A stretch of 64,000 nt of DNA from Polytrichum commune. Lineage: Eukaryota > Streptophyta > Polytrichopsida > Polytrichales > Polytrichaceae. The notes under the pieces are model-generated. The model did no database searches, was not told the origin of the DNA, and worked only from the letters and a program-made list of their open reading frames with translations. The DNA lies in assembly GCA_950295325.1 (NCBI GenBank), contig OX485806.1, forward strand, positions 41,168,001-41,232,000, in the 5' to 3' direction. Every line of letters starts with the position of its first letter. Positions within the stretch are counted from its first letter, which is position 1. Below are positions 32,822 to 45,896 of this stretch, piece by piece. A program made the translations under genes and the position numbers.

Positions 32822-33203
32822 AACTACACTAAATATGATATTTAGTGTCATATGGTATTTATTGTCACTATATTATCTTTTCGGATGAGACTTCTTATGA
32901 ATAAGTGAACAAATACTGTCATGGGTAAGGGATGAGTTCATCCATTGGCCAAAACCCCACTGTCTCTTGTCAGCAACTTGTGATGAAATATTGTCATGGG
33001 TGATTGAAATTTGGATGAAAATTCACTTGGTAAGTGACCATAATTGCAACACTGCAAACCTATAATCCCCCCAAAACATTACAAGGAATGACAAATAATG
33101 TTGGGCTAACATTTACTGTTGGTGATACTAAACCACGGTTTACAAATAGTATTGAGCAAGACAGTCAGAATTGGTGACACTAAATATCATATTTAGTGTA
33201 GTT
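32822..33203. mobile_element. MITE with ACTACACTAAATATGATATT terminal repeats
   Basis: The first and last 28-29 bp are perfect inverted repeats (aactacactaaatatgata... and its complement), each containing the internal palindrome aaatatgatattt-like core. It is 382 bp and non-coding. It lies 0.7 kb past the sulfiredoxin stop codon. No clear target duplication, so the superfamily is left open. Confidence 0.7.
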
Positions 33204-33913
33204 ATCACACACAAAACAGTCTTGAATTTAGGGTTGTGCAAGGGGGGGAGGGGAAGTTGGGCTTGGACTATAAGATTACAAACACCACAATAAGTACACC
33301 AACACTTCCCAACATCATAACAAATTTTACACGAAATTTTATGAAGCACTTTAACATTGTTTCATACCTTTCTGACCATCATATTACCTCCACCATGTAG
33401 GAAGACATATGTTATATAGAATAGCAACATGGGTGGTACTTAAACACTTCCCTTCTAGTACATAAGGGGTGCGTTATTAGGTGCCCAAGTCGAATTTGGA
33501 CTTGCATGACTTGTAGAAGCCTCCTAAAGATGACACTACCCCGGCTAGGCTAATGACAAACAACTTGATAAACGTTACTGTAAGTCATGACAAATTTTGT
33601 ATATCATGTGTGCCACCAAATGTCACCAAGTTTAAATGCCAACCTTATCATGATACCTATGTAGGACACGTAAAGGTGTATACAACCCAGGAGTAGGTAC
33701 AAATTATAAGTCTATAATTCATGGTTACTTCATATTTAGGATGCATATGCACCACAATGTGAAGTTCCGAAGGAGAAATATAAGTGACAGAACAATAGCC
33801 GCACTGTCAAAAACATATTTTAGTGTTCCAACCCTAAAGTGTAGCTATGGGGAACATAAAAACTAGAGCAAAACAGACAATATCTTTTCAGAGTGACCGC
33901 TAAGTGGATGCCA

Positions 33914-36900
33914 TTACCGAAGGTGGTGCCTGCAAGAAGACAAGACACACAACCACAAAAGCATTTTAAAGTCCAAAGTTTAGCATCTCACCATTTGATT
34001 TCAGATTCCTGCTTTAATGCACTCCTTGGTATTGGACATCATATCAAGACTTCATGGTGGCAGGGACTCTGTCTACTGGGTGATACAAAAGCATTCCAAC
34101 TACACTAAATATCTGATATAGTGTGGCATTAAAATTAATGTGCCACATATTTATTGGGGGCCACATCAATATTCAAATCTCTAAAATCGATGTGTTGTGT
34201 TGCGAATTACTAAAGCCTCTCATCTTACTGTTACATGTCATATTGTATATGCCACTTGTCATAATTTATTGAGACACATTAATCTACATTCATGGTAGAT
34301 CATGTGGCCCATGATATTAAACATTAGTGAGGAATTTTTTTACTACAAAAATAATGTGTCCTACATTAATTAGTCTAATCTTCAATGATGAATTGTGTGG
34401 CCAACACTAAAAAAGGGAGACTCCAAATAATCAAACTACAGAGAGTCATGCATGACCTCTGGTCAGTGGAACATGCATGTCAAACCTCCATTAACATGAG
34501 ATGTCAATAGCGTTTCTCAATACTTTTAAGTGGGGATAGACACAGATGTTTTCTCATAACTACCAGAGAGATGCTATTCTCCCAGGAAATTGGTAAACAG
34601 AGAAAGTACAGATTATAAAGATCATAAATTGAACAAACACAACAAGGAAAATGAACACCATACCTTAGAGTCTCACGAGTCCCTCGTCTAATTTTGCATT
34701 TTATTGTAGGAAGTCCTAGTTTTTGATGTGCTTCAAATCGATGACATCCAGAAAACCCTTCAACATATCACAAAAAATCACAAAACCAGCTTTTCAACCA
34801 AATGTCATGTTGATAAATACCACTTTTTCACTGCAATTTAAATTGACTGACCAAATTACTAATCTACATGTAAAATGTAATCAGATACCAGAGGCTCCAA
34901 ATCATCTAGTAAGTCAAGTAGGTCAATAATCAAGGGATCTAGAAACCCACCATAGTATTCACCATCAACCTCCAATACGTCAATCTGGCACATGCACATA
35001 ACAGAAACAACTTAAACTAACATGTGGAACTAAAATTTTGAGAAAATATAAAAAAATCATAAGTGATGATGCTCTCTCTGTCATATCCAAACTGTGAGGT
35101 GCTTAACTTCTGTGAAGGGACAGCAAATCCCACCAAAAACTCTTTGGGCATCTTTGAAAACATTGTGACACATACATCAAGCAGTCAGTTGGGTTGTATA
35201 AGGCAACGCCTTAATTAAAAATCTACAAAATAGACTGTAAAGAAGAAAAAAGGATCTCACTGGCTCCTGGAGGCCAATTTCTGCAATGCTGTCCATCAGC
35301 TGTTGGACTTTCTGGGGATCATTGTTTCGAGTTCGAAGCAGTGGCCTCCTTATATATTCCAAAGGAATTTCTGCTATCAAGGGACCTTTCTTTGCACTAG
35401 AGAATCCTCCTGTACAAAACCCACCATAAGGAGACAAGTGACATGAGTATCATGACAAAATTTAGATAATAGAATTAGCCTTTCACTCAACGAGACTTTT
35501 GGCCAGGAATTGGTTGTTTTGCGTGCAATACCTTCTATATTTGGTGAGTTCTCTGTGCATGTTCAGTGGTAATGTGGAGGTTTGAACAAAAAACATTCTA
35601 TATCAGTTCATTAAGGGTCACACTCATTTTGGCATGCCAAGAGGTGCTAAAATAATTTTTTCCCTGAATGAACTGAAATAGGTTGCCCTTCATTCAAATT
35701 CAAACATAACCAACATAATCCAAGCATGCAACACAAGTGCAAAGATATTATTGGTTTTGTATGCAGAGAAAACCAATGGAAAATCGTAAGGGACAAACTC
35801 ACGACAAAAAGTCGCATTACATCAAAGGGTAAGTCCAATATTCTTTACACAGTGCATAACAGAACTCTCATCCAAATATAGCTTCGTTTTTTGTTTGAAA
35901 GTGATGTCCTGAAGCAAAGAATGGGCATGGAAGATTGAGGCATTCTCAATGACTCGCACATGACCTCCCAGCTAGACCTCAAAAAAGGCAGTAAAGACAC
36001 CAATTGCATACAATCCACCTAGCTTAGATTTTCCAACCACCACTAGCATTTCCCACCACAAACCAGCCAGACAACACATCCTTGTTAAATAATTCAATAA
36101 ACAACACACAATTATTCAAGAGTTATGCCCTCCACCCAAAGTTTCTTAGGATAAACCACACATTCAAGCACATCCACATTATTCAGCAAATTGTTTACAA
36201 AGTTCTTCAATGATGTGCATAATGACTCCTCCTGATAGAATTTAATTAGATAATGGCCATTGGGTGGACCAAGCTCGCTCAATGGCCATTGTCTAATACT
36301 CATCTTTCCACCTCACTACAAATTTTCTGCCCCAATAAATACCCAAAGTTTGTCCCTCCTCCCTCTTTCAAATGATGGTTCTCTAGCATTCTCATCACAT
36401 AATTTCCATTATGAAGAGATTATGCCCTCCACCCAAAGTTTCTTAGGATGAACCACACATTCAAAAACATCCACACAATCCAAATATCCCATGTGGTCCA
36501 ACCGATTGTTTACAAAGTTCTTAGGGATGTGCATAATCTCCTCTCAAAAAAAATAGATTTTACCGCTCAACAATGGCCATCGGGTGGTCCCGGCTCACTC
36601 CATAGCCACTGTTTGATGCTTAATTACTTTCTACCTCGCTCCAAATTTTCCACCCCAACAAACACCTGAAGTCCATCCCTCCCTCTCCCAATTGATGGCC
36701 CTCCAGCATTCTCATTACGCTATTTCCATCAGGAAGAGATTATTCCCTCCACCCAAAATTTCTTAGGTTGCACCATACATTCAAACATCCAGATCATTTA
36801 GAAAATCTCCCATAGTTCAACCGATACTCTACAAAGTTCTTTCAGGGATGTGCAAAAAAAATTCCTGATAGAAATCATGTTCGATAATGGTCATTGGGTA

Positions 36901-37707
36901 GACCTGGCTCGCTCAATGGCCACTATCTACTCCTTACTTTTCCACCTCCTTCCAAATTTCCCGCCCCAACAAACATCCAAAGTCCCTACTATTCCTCCAA
37001 AATTACCTCGCTTCCAAACTTCTTTAAATGCCATCCCCACCCTCCGTGATTTTCATTGGAAAGAGATAATGCCCCCCACTCCACCCGAAGGTCCTTACGT
37101 GAACCACACATTCAAACACTCACTCGGAAAATATCGTACAGTTCAACAAATTGTTTACAAAGTTCTTTAGTTCTTCATCATCAGTGATGTGCATAATCTC
37201 TTCCCGATGGACATAAAATGGCCATCACCATATACAAACCCTCAGTGCATTCGTCAGTGACAGGACATTGCCATTTGTACATATATCGATCCTCTCAAAT
37301 CTTCTCACAGCACGCACTTTCTCATACATAATTGCACACTACACTCTTCCTTCAGATGTTGCCTCAAAATCAATCGCAAGAGACACATACATGACACACA
37401 CATACATACACGGCCATCACCTAATACAAAAGTGGTGCATTCTTCAGTGACAGGACATTGCCATTTGCACATATATCAATCCTCTCGAATCTTCTCATAG
37501 CACACACTTTCTCATACATGATTGCACAACACTCTTCCTTCAAATTTTGCCTCAAGATCAACCCCTCGAAAGAGAGACACATACATACACACACATACGT
37601 ACATACATACCATTTTCAGCTGCCCTTCGCATCGGCCGATTTGTTGCGACGTTGCATATTTGAGCCGGAACAGACAATGCGAGTGGCGGCAGGCGCAGGG
37701 CAGCCAT
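33914..37707 (-). CDS. SRX: Sulfiredoxin, plastid-targeted
   Basis: Sulfiredoxin reduces cysteine-sulfinic acid of over-oxidised 2-Cys peroxiredoxins using ATP and thiol. Five exons on the minus strand (37707-37611, 35409-35261, 34984-34951, 34757-34664, 33929-33914) join in phase to 390 nt (129 aa), with GT-AG borders throughout. Residues 1-32 (MAALRLPPLALSVPAQICNV) look like a chloroplast transit peptide. The core has IPLEYIRRPLLRTRNNDP, GLQEPIDVLEVDGEYYGFSG and the catalytic Cys98 in FSGCHR, then GLPTIKCKIRRGTRETLR and the family's usual HHLR end. The last coding exon is only 16 nt. Family length is about 125 aa, so the protein looks complete. An in-frame ATG at 37824 would add 39 residues, but the 37707 start gives the better transit peptide. 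Intron 1 (2.2 kb) is full of tandem repeats. Confidence 0.93.
34097..34412. mobile_element. MITE-like insertion in sulfiredoxin intron 4
   Basis: It starts aactacactaaatat-ctgatatagtgt, close to the terminal repeat of the 32822 MITE. The tail (attagtctaat...tgtggcc-acact) resembles 2960-3050. The right border is uncertain. Confidence 0.45.
36112..37200. repeat. ~300-330 bp tandem array in sulfiredoxin intron 1
   Basis: Three and a half diverged units. The marker ttatgccctccacccaaagt (or variant) recurs at about 36122, 36420, 36739 and 37066, giving periods near 298, 319 and 327. Each unit also has aaatggccattgggtgg-like and cccaacaaacacc blocks. The array is entirely intronic. Confidence 0.8.
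37221..37609. repeat. 192-bp tandem duplication next to sulfiredoxin exon 1
   Basis: Two copies start at gccatcacc (37221 and 37413), share gtgacaggacattgccattt and ctttctcatacat, and each end in acacatacatacac-type runs. The second copy reaches the splice donor of exon 1 (37610). Confidence 0.85.
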
Positions 37708-38202
37708 CCCACCTTGTAAAGTAATTTTCCACAAAAGAAAGATCGGACTCCCTCCGCAAGAATGAATGAAGCGCCTTCTTCTTCTACTTCCTCGCCGCAG
37801 GATTGCACATCTCCCCGAGAACACACACTAATTAATCCCCCCAAATCGCATGGTTGATTCCTCAGCTGCCGCCGTTTCCACACAAAATGAATTCCCTGAT
37901 GAGATTATTGAAGGCCGAAAGGGAGACTTCCAAAAATTGAGCTGCTCTGTGACCTATCGGTCGAATTGGGAGCGAGGAGACTGCCGAGATTGATTTCCCG
38001 AACTGAAGAATTTTTCCTTCCTACTGCCACCAACATGATTAAGTTTTGAGATTTCGTACGCAAGAAAATTGGCGCTGTGCGAACGCCACGTGTCGCTTAA
38101 AAACAAGGGACTCCAACCTATTTAATCCGACATGACGGGTAAAGCGTATTCTAAAATAGTGCTATAAAAAAATCTAAAAAAAATCTAAGGGTTGTTTTTT
38201 AG

Positions 38203-38430
38203 AACCATGCTGAATGTTGTATTTAGTGTCACCAATTCTATTTGTCTGGCTCAATACTTATTGTAAACCGCCCAAGTAATGCCGCCACCACTAAATGTAA
38301 ACCTAACATTATTTGTCTTTCCTTGTAAAAGAATTTGGGCATTTTAGAGCTATAATGTTGCAATTAATGTCACTTACTAACTGATGTTTTATCCAACTTT
38401 CAATCATCTATGACAATATTCCATGACGTA
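38203..38430 (-). mobile_element. Partial relative of the 32822 MITE
   Basis: The reverse complement aligns with the right half of the 32822-33203 element (tgacaaataatgtt-gg, gcggtttaca-a-agtattgag, attggtgacactaaata). The left half is missing. It lies 0.5 kb upstream of the sulfiredoxin start. Confidence 0.6.
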
Positions 38431-41002
38431 TATGTGAGATGCAAAATATACCACACTTTGGGGAGGCTGGTAAAATAAGGGCGATGGTGGAGCTCCGTGA
38501 AACTTAGTGCTAAGCAAACACAAACAACTACAACGGCGGCCACAAGCTTAAGCCAAGCACGCTCTTCACAAAACACATCAATGAAAATACACACTTTGGC
38601 CTAGATACAACTCCTCCCGCAACCAGGTGCACCTTTACCATAACCTAATTCAATGGACCCGCAACTTGGAAGATCTAAACAAGTGCACCTTACCAACACT
38701 ATATTTAAGTGACCCAACATCTCAAAAGACCCAACAAGTGCACATCAAGAAATCCGAACTTCCAGAATGCTCTTGCATGCCACAACAACAACCATATTTC
38801 GACAACCACAAATTTACTCATCACCACACCACCATAACACCAACATTAATATCTCAGCAGTCACAATCTTATTCATCACCAAACCCAAGAGAAGTGGCTC
38901 CTCACTACATCACAAGTCAACAACATTATATTGCAAAGCTACAAATGCTTAAAATTCTACACTTAGTCTTCCCTTTCTCCACCACATCCGGCATTTCTTA
39001 CTCTACACATGGATAGCATCCATCATTGTTTTCCCTTTCATTACACCTTACAACGTCGTCCATCCACCTTCCCCTAACATTCGGGGACCACGCTCATGTT
39101 CCCCGCCCCAAGACCTCACTCTTGCACTCCGCTCATGCTACTCAACCCAAGATCTCACTCAAGGGCCTCGCCCTTGTCGCTCGCCTTAGTACCCTTGCTC
39201 CATGGCCATTGTGCCATTAGGCTTGCTCCCACTCCACATCACCCTTACTCTCAATCCCCAACACCCTGGATCCTTATCCAAGCACTTCCTCTCGAGTCGG
39301 CCAACCTAGCCACACGCCAAATCCTTGCCTACATCCCCCCCAACATGTGATCACCACACAATACACCCAAACACATTACACCTACACCCCAAGAATACAC
39401 AACTACCCTTACATGCACACATATCTCGCTCTCCTCGCCCAATAAGCTCTTTATTCTCGGCATGCACCCACAACTCCCATCTCCCTTACTTTGATACTCT
39501 CCTCTTCACTCACAAATGTTCCACAACATTACTCTCCCGCCACAATCACATTGATGATTGTCACTCATTGTGCAACCATGCTCTTCATATGCTCCACCTC
39601 GCTTTACACACTTAGCAAAACAATTCCTCCACCACCACACTGCCCAAAGCTATCATAAAAAGCTCGCACAACCACTTCAATCCTCGTCACTCACACACAA
39701 GGCTCACATATTGTAAGTTTCCATCACCTCACCTTGCTCATCACTCTATGCATACCATCCTAACTGCACACTTTGACCTCACACATTGCTCTCTTTGTGC
39801 CTCTAGATCCAAGCAGTGCACGCCCATCAGGTTCATCTCACTCCAACACTCAAGCATGATGGCTAACATCCAAGGCACTATGCCCCCTGGCACTTTGCTT
39901 GCAAGAGGACCGTAGCTCCACATCCTCGAGATACTTTCAACAACACTTATAGAAGACCCTCCACATTGATATTGACATGGAGCCAACCTCCTTCACCGCC
40001 GAAGACGACCTAGTCGATGCCTAGTACCCTGTGGATGAGGCCAACAATGTTACACCCAATGGTTCCCCCATTTACACGAACTCTCGTTCATGTTCAAAGA
40101 GGTTTGTCGGCTTGCCCAAACTTGCACATGCCAAACACTCTAGAAGTTACTCCGCCTCCATTGCAATTGCCCCACCCGATTTCTCAACTACCAACCTTAC
40201 CTTGGTATTATGTACATGAGCGACTCCTATGAAGATAACTAACCCTAGGTCCTAACACCAAAATCCACGAAGGTTCCACTCCCATAGCCGCACATCGATT
40301 GCTTCTCCTCATAATGCCCCCCCCCCCCCCTCCCTTTCGCAGGCCCATTAGCCCGCAAGCGCGGCCCAACCCATTCTTAACATATAGGGGCCCAAGTCAC
40401 CATGGTCCCCCTAGGGGTGCCAACATCTAAAATGCACTTCAAATCTTTGTTAAGGCATGAGATAGCCACAACCCAAGAGGAAATACTAGCAAACAAAGAC
40501 CCTGCGATTACAAAGATGCGAAGATAACTACCCTCCTCCAACTAGGTAATACCCCACTAAAAATAGAATGTGTGCTCTCATGTAAGCATGTTTTCCCTCG
40601 TGTTCTTCAAAAACTCTTCCCTCCACCCGCCCTGATGGTGTGCCAAGCCAAGCTCTTCATTTCACACAAATTCCATCCCACCAATCAACGATTATAGTCA
40701 CCAAACTGGCACACGGATTCCAAATCTCCATCCATTTTGAACACGGCTATCATCTTCACAAAGCAAAGGCAACATCTCTTCTCAAAGATTGTCGGAATCC
40801 ATGCACATTAACCTTATCAAAGAAGTCATCACTCCCATTAATGTCATGATCCACCCTATTTACAAAAATGGTTAGGTTTTGCAAAGTTTATTTTGAAACT
40901 TGGATCCGAAGCTCTTGATCTACTCAGAGGTGATAGAGCTATCATTCCTTTGCTAGATGGTGAGATGGCACAAGCCAAAGTGGTGAAAAGTTGCAGACTT
41001 CT
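38431..41002. other. C-rich, G-poor DNA, suspected decayed retroelement
   Basis: The plus strand is strikingly rich in C and A and poor in G, with many short Pro/His/Thr-rich frames and no long intact one. C14 is at 40317-40330. The chromovirus at 41003 interrupts this composition, which resumes at 46270. By composition it may belong to the same non-LTR element as 46.3-48.1 kb. I recognise no domain within it. Confidence 0.35.
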
Positions 41003-41346
41003 TGTAACGTACATCGTTAAATTGTCCATAAACGATAACAAAACATTTATTGACAAGAGGCTCACCTCCCAACATGGAGACACACACAAAACATAACATG
41101 TGTTCTCCTTCCCCCGAGCCTAATCTATACATAATATCCATAAGATACTTTTGGAAGTCTCAAGTTTTACTATACATAAATTGAAGTCTCCTTATCTATA
41201 TGCGTATATCATTTTCACTTTACTTTACATAGATAAGAATCATCCAATTGCTCGTCCCTCATCCATCCACGCTTCTTAATCTTGGACAGTCATCCCTACG
41301 ATTTATTTCCATCCTCAATAATACATTTCCAAATTATTCCATTACA
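41003..41346 (-). repeat. Chromovirus 3' LTR
   Basis: 344 bp, plus strand TGTAACGTACATC...CCATTACA. It differs from the other LTR by scattered substitutions and lacks a 9-bp stretch (near ttgactttt at 46169). Confidence 0.9.
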
Positions 41347-41359
41347 TTCTTCCCCTCTC
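41347..41359 (-). other. Polypurine tract
   Basis: The minus strand reads GAGAGGGGAAGAA immediately before the TG of the 3' LTR, where second-strand priming occurs. Confidence 0.8.
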
Positions 41360-42702
41360 AAATTAAGTCATTGTCCGCAATGACAAAATTCGGGTACGTT
41401 TCTTTGAACTCATTTTCTAACTTCCATGATGCTTCATCCTCATAATAGTCTTTCCATTTAACAAGAAATCTCCTGAATGACCTATTCTTAAGGTCTTGCA
41501 AATCAACTTGCAAAATTCTTTCAGGTTCAGCCAACATCTCCCCCTCAAGAACTACTTGAGGTAAATCTGGAAATACATGATTGGGATTCGACACGTATCT
41601 TCCTAACAAATTTATGTGAAACACATTATGAATTTTCCAATCCTTGGGTAAATCTAACGCATACGCCACTTGACCAATTCTCTTAAAATTTTTGAAATGG
41701 ACCGCAAAATCTAGGAGACAATTTTCTTGACCTCCCAAGTTTCAATCTAATGCGTTTAGGCGTTACTTTCAAAAAAACCTTCTGGCCAACCTCAAAATTC
41801 TCACACTCCTTCTCTGATTGGCATAGAATTTAGATCTCTCTTGTGTACCTTGCATACATTGCTTAGCAAACTCCAATACACTATGCATCTCTTGAATCAT
41901 TTGATTCAAACTTTTAATTTTAGAGTTAGAAGATGTTAAGGAAATAAGAGTTCTACATTTCTGACCATATAAAGCATAAAATGGACTCATCCCTACATTA
42001 CTATGCTCTCGTTGATTATAAGAAAATTATATCAAGTACCACCACTTATCCCAAGATTGTTGTATTTTTCCAACGTACATTCTAAGCATGTCTTCAAGAC
42101 TCATGTTGGTTCTCTCAATATGTCCCACCGTTTCTAGATGATGTGTAGAACTCATACTAATTTTGGTGCCACACAATTTGAACAAAAAATTCCAAAATTC
42201 ACTCACAAATTTTCTATCTTTGTCACAAATTATCTCTCGTGGCAACCCATAATTCACAAATATCTCTTTAAAAAATAACTCAACTACTCCCGAAGTTGTC
42301 ACAATTGTCATTGTAGGTATAAATCGAACCACCTTAGTTAGTCTATCAACGACCACAAAAATGCTCTCAAAGCCTTTTTGAGTCTTAAGAAGATCCACAA
42401 TGAAAATTCTTAGAAATAAACTCCCACTTCCTATAAGGCACTGTCAATGGTTGCAACAACCCTAGATGTTCCACTTGCTCCGCTTCATTTGTTTGACATA
42501 ACAAACACCTCTCGCCATAATTTTTCACATCTTTCTTCAATCCTAGCCAAAAATAATCATTTTTAACTACCTCATATGTTTTTTGAAACCCCAGATGACC
42601 TAAGATAGGAATATTGTGACAATCATAAAGAATGTTATTTTTATGATCCCCTACCTCCGGAATACAAATTCTAGACTTATAATATAAAATACCCGCATCC
42701 AA
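41358..42702 (-). pseudogene. Chromovirus integrase with chromodomain, broken
   Basis: The zinc-binding H-H-C-C region (GHLGFQKTYEVVKNDYFW, CLLCQ) is at 42702-42385. The catalytic core has VVVDRLTK, CDKDRKF and the ETVGHIERTN Glu region (42398-42027). The C-terminal GQVAYALDLP and KIHNVFHINLL are at 41738-41550. The chromodomain is PERILQVDLQDLKN...FLVKWKDYYEDEASWKLE (to 41358). Frames break between the three segments. Confidence 0.88.
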
Positions 42703-42849
42703 AACATAGGTAGAAATTTTATTTCAAAAGGAATAGAGAAAAATACATTATCCCTATAAAATCCCTTGATGTTGTCAAGCATAGTATCTTTCACTAAAGA
42801 TATTGCATTTAAAAACGGTCTACGTGACAACGAGTCAACTAGAACCATT

Positions 42850-44020
42850 TTTTTGCCCTTGACATATTGGATCTCATAATTGAATTCTTGCATCAATTCT
42901 ATCCAATGGCTTTCTCTACAATTCGGATTAGAGCGACTAGTCAAATATCATAATGACTTATGATCAGTGACAATCTTAAATTCACTACCTAATAGATAGT
43001 GACGCCAAACTTTCAATGCATGAATTATCACTAACAATTCTTTGTCATGAATTGGATAATTCAACTCGACATTGCTTAGCTTTTTGGATTCATAAGCAAT
43101 TGTCATACCTTCTTGCATTAGGATAGCATCTATACCCATATCACGGGCATCTATATACACGACCAACCCCCCTTTCAAAGGATCCATGATTCTCAAGACA
43201 AGAGTTTCTCTCAAAGTTTTTTTCAAAGCCTCAAAGCTTGCATGAGAATCACTAGTCCAAGTGATTCTGTTAAATTTGTTATTCAACAAATCCGTCATGA
43301 GGTTGCAATCTTGGCAAAATTCCTTACATACTTCCTCATGTAAGTAGCCAACCCCAAAAAATGTATGACCTCAATCTTCTCTTTTGGCACGGGCCACCTA
43401 ACCACAATCCCGATTTTTTTAAGATCAACTAAGACTCCTTCTTCAGACAAACACATGTCCAAGGCATTTAATCTAGGTACAGAAAAATTGACATTTGCTT
43501 CTCTTAGCATACAATTTATGTCTTCTCAAAACATCGAACACCTTCTCAAGGTGTTATTTAAGTTTCTCGTCATTTTTGGAAATCACTAATATGTCATCCA
43601 TGAAAACAATGGTGAATACTCCCATATATTCTCTAAATATAGTATTCATGAGATTTATAAATATGGCAAGTGCATTGGTAAGTCCAAAAGGCATTATCAA
43701 ACATTCATAGTGACCAAAATGACTATGGAAAGCCGATTTTTTAATGTCACTCTCTTTGTTCTAATTGGATTATATCCAATCCTTAAATTAATTTTTGAAA
43801 ATTTCTTAGTCCCACTCAATTAATCAACCAATTCATCAAATATGGGCAATGGATATTTGTTTTTAATAGTAGACTTATTTAGACCTGTATAATCCATGCA
43901 TAGTCTCAAACTACCATTTTTTTTTTGAAAATAATACAAGGGCATCCCATGGAGATTTTCTAGGTTTAATGTATCATTTTTAAAACAAATCTTTTAATTG
44001 AGTTTCCAATTCAACATTTT
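42850..44020 (-). pseudogene. Chromovirus reverse transcriptase and RNase H, broken
   Basis: FMDDILVIS (the Y/FxDD active site) is encoded near 43590. The thumb-like WPVPKEKIEVIHFLGLATYM is at 43510-43295. RNase H reads VVYIDARDMGIDAILMQEG...AYESKKLS...DKELLVIIHALKVWRHYL at 43298-42948, then YVKGKKMVLVDSLSRRP. The 5' part of RT has no open frame. Confidence 0.85.
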
Positions 44021-44159
44021 TTTTTTAAATGTCTATAAGGTGTTTTGGTTATTTTTGCGACCCCAAGTACCAATTCAATAGCATCATCTACATGTCTTTG
44101 AGGTGGCATCCTTGGCAACTCATTAGGAAAAATATCTTGATATTTTGCAAAAAAATCCT

Positions 44160-44622
44160 CAACATTTATTGGTATTTGCAAACTGGTTCAGGCTCATATG
44201 AAATCTTACGAATATCAATTGCAAAAACTTCTTGTTTCTTTTTTAAACACCTTCTTAATTGTGTAGCAGAAAATAAATGTATTTTAGGTAAAGCTTTCAT
44301 ACCTTTGATTATGAAAATGTTTGCCGTTTGAAAGCTTGCCATGAACCTCTTCATGTTTGCAAGCAATCCAAGCGTCCATATCATTGAGCCATGACATTCC
44401 CAGTATAACGTCATACTGACTTCATGTCCAAACTTTAAAATTTGCAATGGTTTGTGTTCCTTGCAATACCACAGGGACGTCCAACAATCGACACTCAATC
44501 GGGTTTGCCTCACCATTGGATAAGAAAACCTTACAATGTTTGATTTTAGACACTAGAGGTCTTAATTGTGATGCAAACTTAAACGACATCAAGTTATGGG
44601 TTGATCTTGAATCAATCAACAT
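44160..44622 (-). pseudogene. Chromovirus aspartic protease, broken
   Basis: The active-site triplet region reads IDSRSTHNLMS, where retropepsins have D-S/T-G, so the Gly is replaced by Arg. Downstream VILGMSWL-like and DAW motifs follow in a shifted frame after a stop. Confidence 0.7.
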
Positions 44623-44799
44623 AGAAGTTGATTGATTACCAATTGGCCCTTGAACCTAGAGCACTGAAGGTTTGTTCGCTACCCGCTCCTCACAGACAAC
44701 AACCGACACACGAATTATTTCTTTAACCTTCGACACTACCGGTGTTTCCACTTCCATTGCCAACGTTGCAGACTGTTTTGGCCGTTTTCTTGCCAACCG

Positions 44800-45815
44800 C
44801 AAACAATTTTTAGCCAAATGTCATGGCTCATGACAGTTATAGCACAACTCTTTCTTTCGGTGTTTATGTTTGGTCTTTGTAGTTGAGTTTGTTGCTCTAT
44901 TGGGTGTGGCCTTGTCCCTCCGGACGTGGAAACTTTTGCGACTTCTTTCACTTACCATTTTTTTTATTCTACCGCTATTATCCTTACGAGAGACATCAAA
45001 CGAAAAAAAATTCTCTTTGGCTAATTCATCATTCTTAGCCTTGAATGTTAAAGCCATACTATACGCTTTTCCGAGCATATAAGGCTTCAAAGCTTTAACA
45101 TCATATTTGATTGAACTATGAAGTCCCGTAACAAAGAAGATTTGTTTGTCTTTGTCAGATAAATCTGGAAAGTATTTGACTAACTTGTCGAACCCATCTT
45201 TGTACCTCAAACTAACAATGTCCCATGTCTCAAATCTTTCAATCGCTCTTTCATATTTTGGATATGATCACGTCCTAAAAAATATTCTAATAACAATTTC
45301 TTGAACTTAGACCATGTTTTCACAGGACCCTTGTTGGCCTCCTCTCTGTCAGCCTTAACATGAGTCCACCAAAGATGGGCTTGTTCTCTCAACAAAAAAT
45401 AAAAATAAAAATTGCACTTTATTTCTTTATGAAAGCTCTCCCTCGAACAAGTTCTATACCATTCCTAAAAACGATAGAATTGCCTCACGTTTGAGATTAA
45501 CTCCACTAGAGAAAGTTGGTGGTTGCACGCTCTTACGGATATCGTGCGAGAGATTACTTTTACATGTATCTTTCTTTCTCTTCTTATACTCTTTGTGTTC
45601 TTCCGTTTCTTGTTTTGATGAAAAGGAAGAAGATTTTGAGGAAGTATAAGGAGATGTGTCTTTCCTTTTTTTCTTTTCCCGATTATATGACCATTCTCCA
45701 TAGCCATAACGACGGCTTGGGATATTGGATCGAGAATTGGTTTACACAACGGCTCAGGGTTGGGAACCCTGCCACTTTGGTTTTTCTCAAGCAGAGCACT
45801 ACCAAATGAAACCAT
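44800..45815 (-). pseudogene. Chromovirus gag (nucleocapsid), broken
   Basis: Three open pieces in different frames: 45815-45465, 45395-45207 (AHLWWTHVKA...TWSKFKKLLLEYF, the retrotransposon gag motif) and 45210-44821. The zinc knuckle reads CYNCHEP-stop-HLAKNC. The conserved Gly codon has become TGA. Confidence 0.8.
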
Positions 45816-45896
45816 AATATTCCGAGAAAAAAATCACAACACTATATTAAAAAAACACGAGCACAACTCAACATAGTACAATTCAACAAAATGACA

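Noticed and set aside
37512..37883. Upstream ATG (37824) as the sulfiredoxin start, and the overlapping 123-codon frame
   Set aside because: The 37707 ATG gives a compact transit peptide with typical composition. The extra residues are Arg/Cys-rich and unlike a transit peptide. The other frame does not join to exon 2.
40893..41089. Open frames next to the 3' LTR (LKLGSEALDLLRGDRAIIPL) as a host gene
   Set aside because: The stretch is short, lacks a recognised domain, and is cut by the LTR. Nothing continues on the far side at 46270.
43365..43710. Plus-strand open frames across the chromovirus RT
   Set aside because: They are antisense to the retroelement coding strand and carry no domain.
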